Shown one piece after another: positions 14,905-22,263 of a DNA stretch of 26,322 bases. The translations under genes were made by a program, and so were the position numbers. Location of the stretch: the NCBI GenBank assembly GCA_963847235.1, contig CAWJYU010000019.1:1-26322 (forward strand), given 5' to 3'. The first letter of the stretch is position 1. Each line of letters begins with the position of its first letter. This DNA comes from JACDAN01 sp963847235 (lineage in GTDB: Bacteria > Actinomycetota > Thermoleophilia > Gaiellales > Gaiellaceae). Below the pieces are notes generated by a model. That model was not told the origin of the DNA, did no database searches, and saw only the letters and a list, made by a program, of their open reading frames with translations.

Positions 14905-15549
14905 ATGGTCGCCATGAAGTGGCTCGGCCTCATGCTCGTCGCGTTTGCCCTCACTGCCGGTGCCGCGCGCGCGGAAACTGAATCGGTCGTCCTGCGCACG
15001 ACGCCGTCGGCCGACGGCTCGTTCCCGTTCTGGTGCGACTGGGGCTACGACTGGGACGAGCGCTGCTATCGCGACTTCTCCGACAGGCTCTCGATCGGGG
15101 GCGACGTCGACAAGGTCTGGCGCTCGGCGCTCCTCTTTCCCCTCGGTGCGATCCCGCGCGGCTCGATCGTGCTCTCGGCGTCGCTGTGGCTCTCGTTCGA
15201 CGGCGTTTGTCTCGCGCCGCGCAAGACCGAGCGACCCTGCCCTCCGCGGAGCTACACGATCGACATCCATCCGATCTTCAGCCCGGACTGGTTCCGCGAG
15301 CGGGAGGTCGACATCGGCCCGCTCGTCTCGCAGGGAGCGGTCACGCCCATCGCGATGCAGCGGCTCTCCTGGGACCTGACCGACCAAGTCATCGAGTGGG
15401 TCGAGTACGACGCGCCGAACAACGGCCTGCTCCTGAAGCTCGCCGAGGGCGAGGAGGACTTCCTCGTCAGTGGGCCCAGAGTGCCTTCGGCGGAGTTCGC
15501 GAGCCCGGCGCATCGGCCGGCGCTCGAAGTGACCTATCTCCCGCCCTAG
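14905..15549 (+). CDS. Secreted DNRLRE-domain protein
   Basis: This 214-residue exported protein has a signal peptide (KWLGLMLVAFALTAGAARA, cleavage likely after residue 23). The body matches the DNRLRE/disaggregatase-related beta-sandwich. The opening SVVLRTTPSADGS, the core VWRSALLFPLGAIPRGSIVLSA and LWLSF, a central ITV-like partner strand (MQRLSWDLTDQVIEWV), and the closing NNGLLLKLAEGEEDF and PALEVTYLPP all follow the family pattern. Such domains are found in secreted and cell-surface carbohydrate-associated proteins. Cysteines near FWCDWGYDWDERCYRD may form a disulfide. ATG at 14905 or 14914 could be the start; neither has a clear Shine-Dalgarno. It stands alone; substrate and role are unknown. 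Confidence 0.8.
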   Translation: MVAMKWLGLMLVAFALTAGAARAETESVVLRTTPSADGSFPFWCDWGYDWDERCYRDFSDRLSIGGDVDKVWRSALLFPLGAIPRGSIVLSASLWLSFDGVCLAPRKTERPCPPRSYTIDIHPIFSPDWFREREVDIGPLVSQGAVTPIAMQRLSWDLTDQVIEWVEYDAPNNGLLLKLAEGEEDFLVSGPRVPSAEFASPAHRPALEVTYLPP

Positions 15550-15604
15550 AGGCCTGATGTGAAATTCCGCCGGGCCGGATGACGCCCCAAACGGGGGTCG
15601 CGGC

Positions 15605-16195
15605 GAGCTCGCGAGTGAGGCGATCAGGCTCGGTCGAGCGCTGGCCGAGCTGATGCCCGACGAGCCCGAGGTGCACGGGTTGCTCGCGTTGATGCTCCTG
15701 AATGACGCGAGGCGCGAGGCACGGTTCGCGGACGGCACGGTGATCCTCCTCCGCGACCAGGACCGCTCGCTCTGGAACGTCGACCAGATCGCCGGGGGAC
15801 GGGCCGCGCTCGAGCGCGCACTGGCGCTCGGTGGACGCGGCCGCTACGTGCTCGAGGCCGCAATCGCCGCGCTGCACGTCGACGAGCCGGAGGACTGGCC
15901 GCAGCTCGCGGCGCTGTACGGCGAGCTCGCGCGACTCACCGGGTCGCCGGTCGTGGAGCTCAACCGGGCAGCCGCGATCGCCGAAGCCGGCGATGCCGAG
16001 GCCGCGCTCGACCTCGTGGAGAGCCTTGACCTCGGGCGCTACCACTACTTGCACTCGACGCGAGCGGAGCTCCTGCGCCGGCTCGATCGCATCGAGGACG
16101 CCCGCGCCGCCTACGACCGCGCCCTCGAGCTCGTCCACTCGGACGCCGAGCGACGCTTCCTCGAGCGGCGCCTGGCGGAACTGCGAAGCACCTAG
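15605..16195 (+). pseudogene. 5'-truncated ECF42-type sigma factor (C-terminal extension only)
   Basis: From 15605 the frame reads ELASEAIRLGRALAELMPDE, followed by VHGLLALMLLNDARREARF, LLRDQDRSLWNVDQI, SPVVELNRAAAIAEAG and ERRFLERRLAEL. This is the helical, TPR-like C-terminal extension of ECF42-type sigma factors. The sigma-2 and sigma-4 regions that should come before it (about 200 residues) are missing: homology begins abruptly and an in-frame TGA lies at 15560, just after the DNRLRE gene. An ATG at 15653 could still be translated, giving 180 residues, but without DNA- or polymerase-binding parts. I read it as a deletion remnant. Confidence 0.75.
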
Positions 16196-16210
16196 AACGC
16201 CGCACGCCCC

Positions 16211-16216
16211 TAGAGT
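16211..16216 (+). promoter_or_regulatory. -10 box of the DMT gene (TAGAGT)
   Basis: TAGAGT ends six bases before the GTG at 16223, with no Shine-Dalgarno between, matching the leaderless pattern seen at several other genes in the window. It may drive the whole 16223-20828 cluster. Confidence 0.45.
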
Positions 16217-16222
16217 CGTTCT

Positions 16223-17059
16223 GTGGACGTCGCGCTTGCGCTCGTCGCCGCGTTCCTCTTCGCGCTCGGGCTCGTGCTCCAGGAGAAGGCCGCCTCCGAC
16301 CAGCCGCCAGAATCGGTTGGGGCCGGTTTCCTGACCCGGCTCGCCCGGGAGCCCGTCTGGCTGCTCGGGCTCGCCGCACAAGGGCTCGGCTTCGTCGCCC
16401 AGGCGATAGCGCTCGGCATCGGCCGCATGGTGGTCGTCCAGCCGCTCCTGGTCTCGACGATCGTGTTCGCGCTGCCACTCAGCTACGCGATCGAGAAGCG
16501 GCCGATCCGGCGCGCGGACATGATCGGCGCCGCGCTCGTCACCGTGGGGCTCGGGGCGCTGCTCGTCGTCAGCAAGCCCTCGGCTGGTGAGGACGACGCG
16601 TCCATCCGGGACTGGGCGGTGATCGGCGGCGCGACCGTCGCCGTGGCCTGCCTGCTGTTCGCACTCGCACGCGGCCGCGGCCCCACCCTCCGCGCCGGAC
16701 TGCTCGGGATGGCAGGCGGCATTCTCTTCGGGCTGGCCGCGGCCCTCACGAAGACGACGGTCTCGTTGCTCGACGACGGTCTGGAGGCGGTGTTCTTCGA
16801 CTGGCACGTGTACGCGCTCGTGATCGTCAGCGTCGCTGCGTTCTGGCTCGAGCAGGCCGCATTGCAGACGGGCGCGCTCGCGGCCGCCGTCGCGACGACG
16901 ATGGCGCTCGACCCCCTGTCCAGCCTCGTGTTCGGAGTCGTGCTCTTCGACGAGGCGCTCCACGAGACCACGATCGGATACATCGTCTCGCTGCTCTCGC
17001 TGGGCGCGGCGCTCGTCGGTCTCGTGATCCTCGCGCGCGCGAAGGGTGCGAAACTCTGA
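16223..17059 (+). CDS. DMT-superfamily (EamA-like) permease
   Basis: This integral membrane protein of 278 residues has about nine to ten hydrophobic segments arranged as two similar halves. The first opens with LALVAAFLFALGLVLQEKAA and includes RMVVVQPLLVSTIVFALPLSYAIEKR. The second includes ALAAAVATTMALDPLSSLVFGVVLFDEAL and ends in a Lys/Arg-rich tail. The central proline motifs VQPLL and DPLSS with a following acidic residue are typical of EamA/NIPA-like drug/metabolite transporters. The GTG start is chosen from the TAGAGT box six bases upstream. The glycosyltransferase gene starts eight bases after its stop, so it may belong to that cassette, perhaps moving a lipid-linked or sugar intermediate; that role is inference. 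Confidence 0.85.
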   Translation: MDVALALVAAFLFALGLVLQEKAASDQPPESVGAGFLTRLAREPVWLLGLAAQGLGFVAQAIALGIGRMVVVQPLLVSTIVFALPLSYAIEKRPIRRADMIGAALVTVGLGALLVVSKPSAGEDDASIRDWAVIGGATVAVACLLFALARGRGPTLRAGLLGMAGGILFGLAAALTKTTVSLLDDGLEAVFFDWHVYALVIVSVAAFWLEQAALQTGALAAAVATTMALDPLSSLVFGVVLFDEALHETTIGYIVSLLSLGAALVGLVILARAKGAKL

Positions 17060-17066
17060 CGGTCGC

Positions 17067-18134
17067 ATGCGAATCCTGTACGGCGCCGTCGGCGAAGGGC
17101 TCGGCCATGCGATGCGCTCCAGGGTCGTCGCCGAGCACCTGATCGCACAGGGCCATGAGGTGAAGATGGCCGCCTCGGGCCAAGCGCTGCCCTATTTCCG
17201 CGAGCACCTTCCGGACGTCGAGGAGATCTGGGGTCTCTCCTTCGTGCTCGAGCACGGGAATGTCAAAGCATGGAAGACGCTCTCCGCGAACGTGCGCGGC
17301 GCCGCCCGCGGGGTGCCCGAGGACTGGCGGCGCGGCGTCGCCCTCGCCCGCGGGTTCGCGCCGGAGCTCGTCCTCACCGACTTCGACGGCTTCACGTACC
17401 TCTACGCGAAGCGCCATCGCCTGCCGGTCATCAGCATCGGCAACATCCAGATGGTCGACCGCTGCCGCCACGACAAGACGATCCTGCGCGGAGCGCACCG
17501 CGACTACCTCGCAGCCCGCGCGTTCGTCGGGAGAAAGCTCCCTCGGGCCGACCGGTACCTGATCACGACGTTCTTCCGGCCCCCGATCCGAAAGAAGCGC
17601 ACCATGCTCGTCCCCTCGATCCTGCGGCCCGAGATCCTCTCGGCGCGGCCCGAGGCGGGCGACCACCTGGTCGTCTACGGGCGGATCAGCGAGACGGCGA
17701 CGGCCGCATTGCAGGCAAGTGGCGTCCCGTGTCGCGTCTACGGGGCGCGCGAGGCCCTCTCCGCCGACGAGGAGGACGCCAACCTGCTGTTCCGCCCGTT
17801 CGCGAACGAGCAGTTCATCGACGACCTGCGCACGTGCCGCGGCGTCGTGGCTTCGGCGGGCTACTCGCTGATGAGCGAGATCGTCTATCTCCGTAAGCCA
17901 ATGCTCGCGCTTCCGCTCGCCGGCCAGTTCGAGCAGGAGATGAACGCGCGTTACCTCGAGCGGCTGGGCTACGGCACCGCCGCGATCTCCCTCGACGAGC
18001 CCACGCTCGAACGCTTCCTCGACGGCGTTTCCGGACACGCCAAGGCGCTCGAAGGCTACGAGCAGGACGGCAATCGCGAGACGTTCGAGACGGTCGGGCG
18101 GGTCATCGACGACGTCGTGGCGGCTCGGTCGTGA
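17067..18134 (+). CDS. Glycosyltransferase, MurG/GT28-like (MJ1255-type)
   Basis: This 355-residue GT-B fold enzyme starts MRILYGAVGEGLGHAMRSRV, the nucleotide-sugar transferase opening seen in MJ1255/VC2487-type predicted glycosyltransferases and, more distantly, in MurG. The C-terminal half has HLVVYGRISETATAALQ, FRPFANEQFIDDLRTCRGVVASAGYSLMSEIVYLRKPML and LPLAGQFEQEMNARYLERLGYG, which match the donor-binding region with its SAG(Y/F) and QxEQ elements. It should transfer a sugar from a nucleotide donor at the inner face of the membrane. ATG at 17067 is taken because it begins the conserved strand. The stop overlaps the next gene as GTGA, so it is coupled to the membrane protein. Donor and acceptor are unknown. 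Confidence 0.87.
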   Translation: MRILYGAVGEGLGHAMRSRVVAEHLIAQGHEVKMAASGQALPYFREHLPDVEEIWGLSFVLEHGNVKAWKTLSANVRGAARGVPEDWRRGVALARGFAPELVLTDFDGFTYLYAKRHRLPVISIGNIQMVDRCRHDKTILRGAHRDYLAARAFVGRKLPRADRYLITTFFRPPIRKKRTMLVPSILRPEILSARPEAGDHLVVYGRISETATAALQASGVPCRVYGAREALSADEEDANLLFRPFANEQFIDDLRTCRGVVASAGYSLMSEIVYLRKPMLALPLAGQFEQEMNARYLERLGYGTAAISLDEPTLERFLDGVSGHAKALEGYEQDGNRETFETVGRVIDDVVAARS

Positions 18135-18847
18135 GCGAGCTCGAGGTTGGTCGCACACTCCTCCTCTTCGCCTGGGCGTTCGGGCTGGCCGGCATCGAGA
18201 TCGAGATCGAAGGCGGCTACGGCTGGGCCGAGCGCCTGCCCACCTGGTTCCGGCAGCGCGGGCTGGTGGGCCGCGTCTACCGCGTCGCGATGGGGCGGCG
18301 CCCGCTGACCGGCTACCACGTGTACGCGTTCACGATCCCGATGCTGATCCTGCACCTGCCGTTCGTGGCCGGCGTCGAGTGGACGCTCGCCGGAGAGCTG
18401 AGGACGATTGCGACCTACTTCGCCCTGGCCGTCGTCTGGGACTACCTGTGGTTCGTCCTCAACCCTGCGTACACGGTGCACAGGTTCGCGCGCGGGAAGG
18501 TCTGGTGGTTCGAGGTCCCGTGGATCTGGCGCTTCCCGCTGGACTACTACGTCGGCATCGCGCTGTCGGCCGGCCTCGCGGGCCTCGCCGCACTGTCGGC
18601 GGGCGACGGCGAGCCGCTGAGGCGCCACCTGTGGATGCTGGCGGGCCTGGCCGTGCTCGTCGGCCTCACCGTGCTCGCTGCCCCGCTGTTCCATCGGTGG
18701 TACCGCCACATGCGGCGGAGCGGCGCCGACGATCGAAACCTGACCACGATGTATCCACCGCCCGCCCCCGAGGCGGCCTGGGCGTCGGGCGTGCCCGACC
18801 TCCGGCCGCTTCAGGCGCGGACCGACGAAGAGGAGGCGAGGCCGTGA
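18131..18847 (+). CDS. Unrecognised integral membrane protein of the glycan cassette
   Basis: I do not recognise a named family. The 238 residues contain about five membrane segments: roughly 9-25, 62-81, 95-113, 140-158 and 165-185. They are separated by conserved-looking loops rich in aromatic and charged residues, GGYGWAERLPTWFRQ, RPLTGYHVYAFTIP, VWDYLWFVLNPAYTVHRF and WWFEVPWIWRFPLDYY. The high Trp/Tyr content near predicted interfaces and the invariant-looking Asp, Glu and His residues suggest an enzyme or lipid-handling role rather than a simple anchor. The C-terminal 50 residues are proline-rich and charged. It is translationally coupled on both sides by GTGA overlaps, to a glycosyltransferase and to a deacetylase, so it very likely acts in the same pathway. 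Confidence 0.8.
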   Translation: MSELEVGRTLLLFAWAFGLAGIEIEIEGGYGWAERLPTWFRQRGLVGRVYRVAMGRRPLTGYHVYAFTIPMLILHLPFVAGVEWTLAGELRTIATYFALAVVWDYLWFVLNPAYTVHRFARGKVWWFEVPWIWRFPLDYYVGIALSAGLAGLAALSAGDGEPLRRHLWMLAGLAVLVGLTVLAAPLFHRWYRHMRRSGADDRNLTTMYPPPAPEAAWASGVPDLRPLQARTDEEEARP

Positions 18848-19587
18848 GGAAATGGCCGCTCGCCGCCGGCGCGCTCGCGGGCGCCGGCTGGGCGATCTAC
18901 AACGGACAGGCGCCGAAGCCGCAGGGCTTCGGCAAGACCTTCATCGGGACCCCGGGGCGGAGCAAGCTCATGGCGCTCACCTACGACGACGGGCCGAACA
19001 CGGCCTGGACGCCGAGGCTCCTGGAGCTCCTGGCCAAGCACGACGTCAAAGCGACGTTCTTCAGCATCGGCCACTTTGCACGCGAGCAGCCCGAGCTCCT
19101 CCGCGAGGTGTCGGCCGCAGGCCACGCGATCGGCAATCACACCTACTCGCACATCGCGATGGCGTTTCACACCCAGAAGACCCTGCGCCGCGAGCTCCGG
19201 ATGGCGAGCGAGGCGATCGAAGATGCCGGCGTCGAGATGGCGCGCGTGCAGGGGAAGCGCCTGATGCGCCCGCCCTGGGGCCGACGACGCCCGGCCACGC
19301 TGCGTGTGCTCCGGGAGGAGGGCTACGTGCCGGTCCTCTGGTCGGTGACGCTTTGGGACTGGAGCAAGGGCGTGACGACCGAGAAGATCATGCGCAAGGC
19401 CGAAAAGCAGATCTCGGGCGGGGACGTCATCCTCCTGCACGATGGGTGCAACGTCTCCATGGGCTGGGACCGCAGCCATTCGGTCGAGGCGACCGAACTG
19501 ATCCTCACGCAGTGGAAGGAGCAGGAAGGCTACGAGTTCGTGACGATCCCGGAGATGATCGAAGCGACCGGGTTCGTCGTGCCGTGA
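18844..19587 (+). CDS. Polysaccharide deacetylase, NodB domain (CE4)
   Basis: This 247-residue CE4 deacetylase should remove acetyl groups from N-acetyl sugars. An N-terminal hydrophobic segment (WPLAAGALAGAGWAIYNG, 4-21) is a probable anchor or signal. The NodB motifs are all present: motif 1 TYDDGP (Asp48, Asp49), motif 2 HTYSH (His99, His103), motif 3 RPPWG (142-146), motif 4 WDWSKG (171-176) and motif 5 LLHDG (His199). The catalytic base and metal triad therefore look intact. GTG at 18844 overlaps the previous stop, and its own stop overlaps the GT4 start in the same GTGA manner. Placement between two glycosyltransferases suggests the substrate is the glycan or glycolipid intermediate they build, as in GlcNAc deacetylation steps. 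Confidence 0.92.
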   Translation: MRKWPLAAGALAGAGWAIYNGQAPKPQGFGKTFIGTPGRSKLMALTYDDGPNTAWTPRLLELLAKHDVKATFFSIGHFAREQPELLREVSAAGHAIGNHTYSHIAMAFHTQKTLRRELRMASEAIEDAGVEMARVQGKRLMRPPWGRRRPATLRVLREEGYVPVLWSVTLWDWSKGVTTEKIMRKAEKQISGGDVILLHDGCNVSMGWDRSHSVEATELILTQWKEQEGYEFVTIPEMIEATGFVVP

Positions 19588-20828
19588 GGATCCTCGTCTG
19601 GCACGGCTACCTCCTCTCGGGGACGGGATCGAACATCTACGCGCGCCAGCTCGCCCGCGAGTGGAGCCGGGACGGGCACGAGGTGACGGTGTTCAGTCAG
19701 GATCCCCAGCCCGAGCGCTACGACCTCGGCGGTGCGGACACCGTCCGACCCGACGTCGGCGGCTTCCTGCCCGTGTTCGTGCTCGACCGCTACGACGGCT
19801 ACCGGGTGCAGCTCGTCCAGGACTGCACGCCCGAGGAGCTCTCGGCCTGGGTCGAGGCGAACGCCGCGGCGCTGCGCGAGCGACTGCCGGCGGACCTCGT
19901 CTTCGTCAACCACGTCATCCTCGGTGGGCCAGTCGGCGCCGCGACCGGTGCTCGCTTCGCGGTCAAGGCGCACGGCTCGGAGCTGGAGTACTCGATGCGC
20001 GGCAACGCCCGGCTCTCCAGCTGGGGCGCCGAGGCGGTCGAGGACGCGGCCGCCGTGATCGTTGGCTCGGAGCACATCCGCGGAGTCCTCGCGGACGTGT
20101 GCGGGCAGGTCGATCGAGTGCACGAGATCCCACCCGGGGTCGACGTCGAGCTCTGGCAGCCGCAGCCGAGGGAGGAAGCACTGGCCCGGCTCCTGGAGGA
20201 GGCGCGGCACGACCCACCGAACCCGGGGAACGCCGAGGAGCGCCTACCCGACGAGGGCAACGCCGAGCGTCTGGCGGACTTCCTCGCAGGCGACCGCCCG
20301 ACCGTCGTCTATTACGGGAAGTTGATCTACAACAAGGGCGTCCAGCTGCTGTTGGAAGCGCTGAAGGAGGTCGACGCGCGCGCCGTCATCGTCGGCTTCG
20401 GCGATTATCGGGCGACGCTCGAGCAGCAGGCCGAGGGCCTGCCCGTCCTCTTCACCGGCCCGCTGGAGCATCGTCATCTCGTCCACCTGCTTGCGCTCGC
20501 GGACGTGGCGGTCGTTCCCTCGATCTTCCCGGAGGCGTTCGGCATGGTCGCGGCCGAGTCGGCGGCCGCCGGCTGTCCGCCCGTCGTCGCGAACCACTCC
20601 GGCCTCGCGGAGATCGCCCGTGGGCTCGACGAGGACTATCCGGAGCGACTCCGGCACGTGGCGAGCTTCCCGAAGGGAGACGCAGCCACCCTCGCGCGGC
20701 GGCTGAACGAGATCCTCGCGCTCGACGAGGCCGATCGCGCAGAGCTTCGCGCCGCCGCCCGTCAGGCCGCCGTGGAGCGCTGGAGCTGGACGAGCGTCGC
20801 GAGCAGGATCCTGGCCGCGGCCGGGTAG
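19584..20828 (+). CDS. GT4-family glycosyltransferase
   Basis: This 414-residue GT-B retaining glycosyltransferase opens RILVWHGYLLSGTGSNIYAR, which has the Gly-rich acceptor loop of GT4 enzymes. The C-terminal domain carries VYYGKLIYNKGVQLLLEAL, VIVGFGDYRATL, LPVLFTGPLEHRHLVHLLALADV and the EX7E motif in PEAFGMVAAESAAAGCPPVV. An insert of about 40 Glu/Arg/Pro-rich residues (around 200-235, ARHDPPNPGNAEERLPDEG) between the two lobes is unusual. GTG at 19584 overlaps the deacetylase stop. It ends three bases before the convergent antiporter stop and closes the cassette. It probably adds a further sugar to the deacetylated intermediate; the donor is unknown. Confidence 0.92.
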   Translation: MRILVWHGYLLSGTGSNIYARQLAREWSRDGHEVTVFSQDPQPERYDLGGADTVRPDVGGFLPVFVLDRYDGYRVQLVQDCTPEELSAWVEANAAALRERLPADLVFVNHVILGGPVGAATGARFAVKAHGSELEYSMRGNARLSSWGAEAVEDAAAVIVGSEHIRGVLADVCGQVDRVHEIPPGVDVELWQPQPREEALARLLEEARHDPPNPGNAEERLPDEGNAERLADFLAGDRPTVVYYGKLIYNKGVQLLLEALKEVDARAVIVGFGDYRATLEQQAEGLPVLFTGPLEHRHLVHLLALADVAVVPSIFPEAFGMVAAESAAAGCPPVVANHSGLAEIARGLDEDYPERLRHVASFPKGDAATLARRLNEILALDEADRAELRAAARQAAVERWSWTSVASRILAAAG

Positions 20829-20831
20829 CCG

Positions 20832-22170
20832 CTACGTCGCCGGCCGCTGCTCGACCGGGGCCGGCGGCGCGAACCGGTCGAAGAGCGGTCCTGTCATCAG
20901 CGTCGTCACAATCGCACCCGACGACGAAGACGGCCATCATCTGCTCGGTCAGGACGCCGGCCTGGAGCCCGATCAGGCCGACGATCAGGATCTCGAGGCC
21001 CCGACAGTTCATCAGCACGCCGAGTGCGTTCGACTCGCGCCAGCTCAGGCCGACCGCGGGTCCGGTGACTGCGCTCACGCCCCACTTGGCGATGATCATG
21101 GCGGCGAGGAAGAGCAGCAACCCACCGACGTCCCCGAGAGCGAAGTCGCGGAGATCCACCTGCAGCCCGGCCACAGTGAGCAGCACCGGGATGAGGACGA
21201 TGACGACGAGGTCATGGAGGCGCTCGCTCACCGCGTGGGCGAGGCCCGGAAGCTGGGGCACCGCGGCACCGAAGAGAAATCCGCCAGTGAGCGCCTGGAC
21301 GCCGATTCGGTCGGTCGCCGCCGCGGCGAGAAACGCCCCGGTCAACAGGACGGCGAAGACGCTTGCGTCGAGCTCCTCGCCCGGTCGGTAGCGCCGCGCC
21401 AGGAACCAGCGGAGCGCCGGACGAACGGCGAAGAAGAGGAAGGCGGCGAGCGCCAGCGCGAGGGCGAGCTTGACGGCCGCGGACTCCGGAACCCCGTGCG
21501 GCCCTGTCGCAAACGCGCTGGCGATCAGGATGAACATGAGCGGCAGCGAGATGGCAGCGGCGCCGATCGCGACCGCCCCGATCTCCGCCGAGAGCAGGTT
21601 CCTCTCCTGCAGGATCCGCGCCATCACGGGAAATGCGGTTACCGCAAGGCCTGCGCCGACGAAGAGACCGTGGGTGACGAACGGAACGTCGTCGCCGTCG
21701 CGCGTCGTGAGCACCCGCCAGACATTCGGCTCGTCGAGCAGGGCCGCGATGCCGAAGCCGATCAGGAACGGGATGATGGTGAGGACGAGCCCGAGGACGA
21801 CGATCTGCCGGCCGTGCCCGCGCATGAACCGCTGCTCGACCTCGAGGCCGACGAGAAACATGAAGAGCACGAGCGCAATCGTCGCCAGCAGGTTCAGGAA
21901 CTCGAAGGCCTGAAAGGGGAAGAGCTCGCCCACCAGCCCGGAGCCGGGCTCCGTAGGGCCGGTGGCGACCGACCCGCCGAGCAGCGTCGGGCCGAGCAAG
22001 AGCCCGGCAACGATCTCTCCGATCACCCGCGGCTGGCGCAGCTTGACGAACACCCAACCAACGAGCCGGGCCGCGGCGATGATGAGGGCGAGGTCGACGA
22101 GGACGTACGCGACCACCTCGGTCTCGGTCAGGCGGTGCGCGACCTCTCCGGAGTCGGCCAACAGCGACAA
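20832..22170 (-). CDS. CPA2-family Na+/H+ or K+/H+ antiporter, frameshifted near its end
   Basis: This monovalent cation:proton antiporter has about 12 membrane helices. The early helices include LRQPRVIGEIVAGLLLGPTL, the classic CPA2 motif, and FLVGLEVEQRF. The unwound-helix region has AGLAVTAFPVMARIL, and later parts have GVQALTGGFLFGAAVPQ and NCRGLEILIVGLIGLQ. No C-terminal TrkA-N domain is present. The frame breaks at 20917-20919, where CCC fits CC. After removal the protein reads VFVVGAIVTTLMTGPLFDRF and ends at TAG (20832), 445 residues in all. As written, the frame runs on antisense through the GT4 gene. TTG at 22170 has a TAGGTT box seven bases upstream and no Shine-Dalgarno; other starts within 60 bases are possible. 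Confidence 0.87.
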
Positions 22171-22177
22171 CGAGGCG

Positions 22178-22183
22178 AACCTA
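22178..22183 (-). promoter_or_regulatory. -10 box of the antiporter (TAGGTT)
   Basis: On the minus strand TAGGTT ends seven bases before the TTG at 22170, giving a leaderless arrangement. No convincing -35 is seen. Confidence 0.4.
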
Positions 22184-22218
22184 CACCGTCACCGCGTGAG
22201 CGTGACACGGGCGGCAGT

Positions 22219-22224
22219 TAGCGT
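22219..22224 (+). promoter_or_regulatory. -10 box of the Vps62-like gene (TAGCGT)
   Basis: TAGCGT is followed by exactly six bases and then the in-frame codons GTC ATC (22231), where the window's other leaderless genes have a normal start codon. This suggests the true start is at or next to 22231. Confidence 0.35.
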
Positions 22225-22263
22225 AGGTCGGTCATCGCCCCGCTGCGCCGCACGATCATCTCG

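Noticed and set aside
15467..17068. 533-codon minus-strand open frame
   Set aside because: It spans the DNRLRE end, the ECF42 remnant and the DMT gene in antisense. Its residues are mostly Arg, Glu, Asp and Gly with no recognisable fold.
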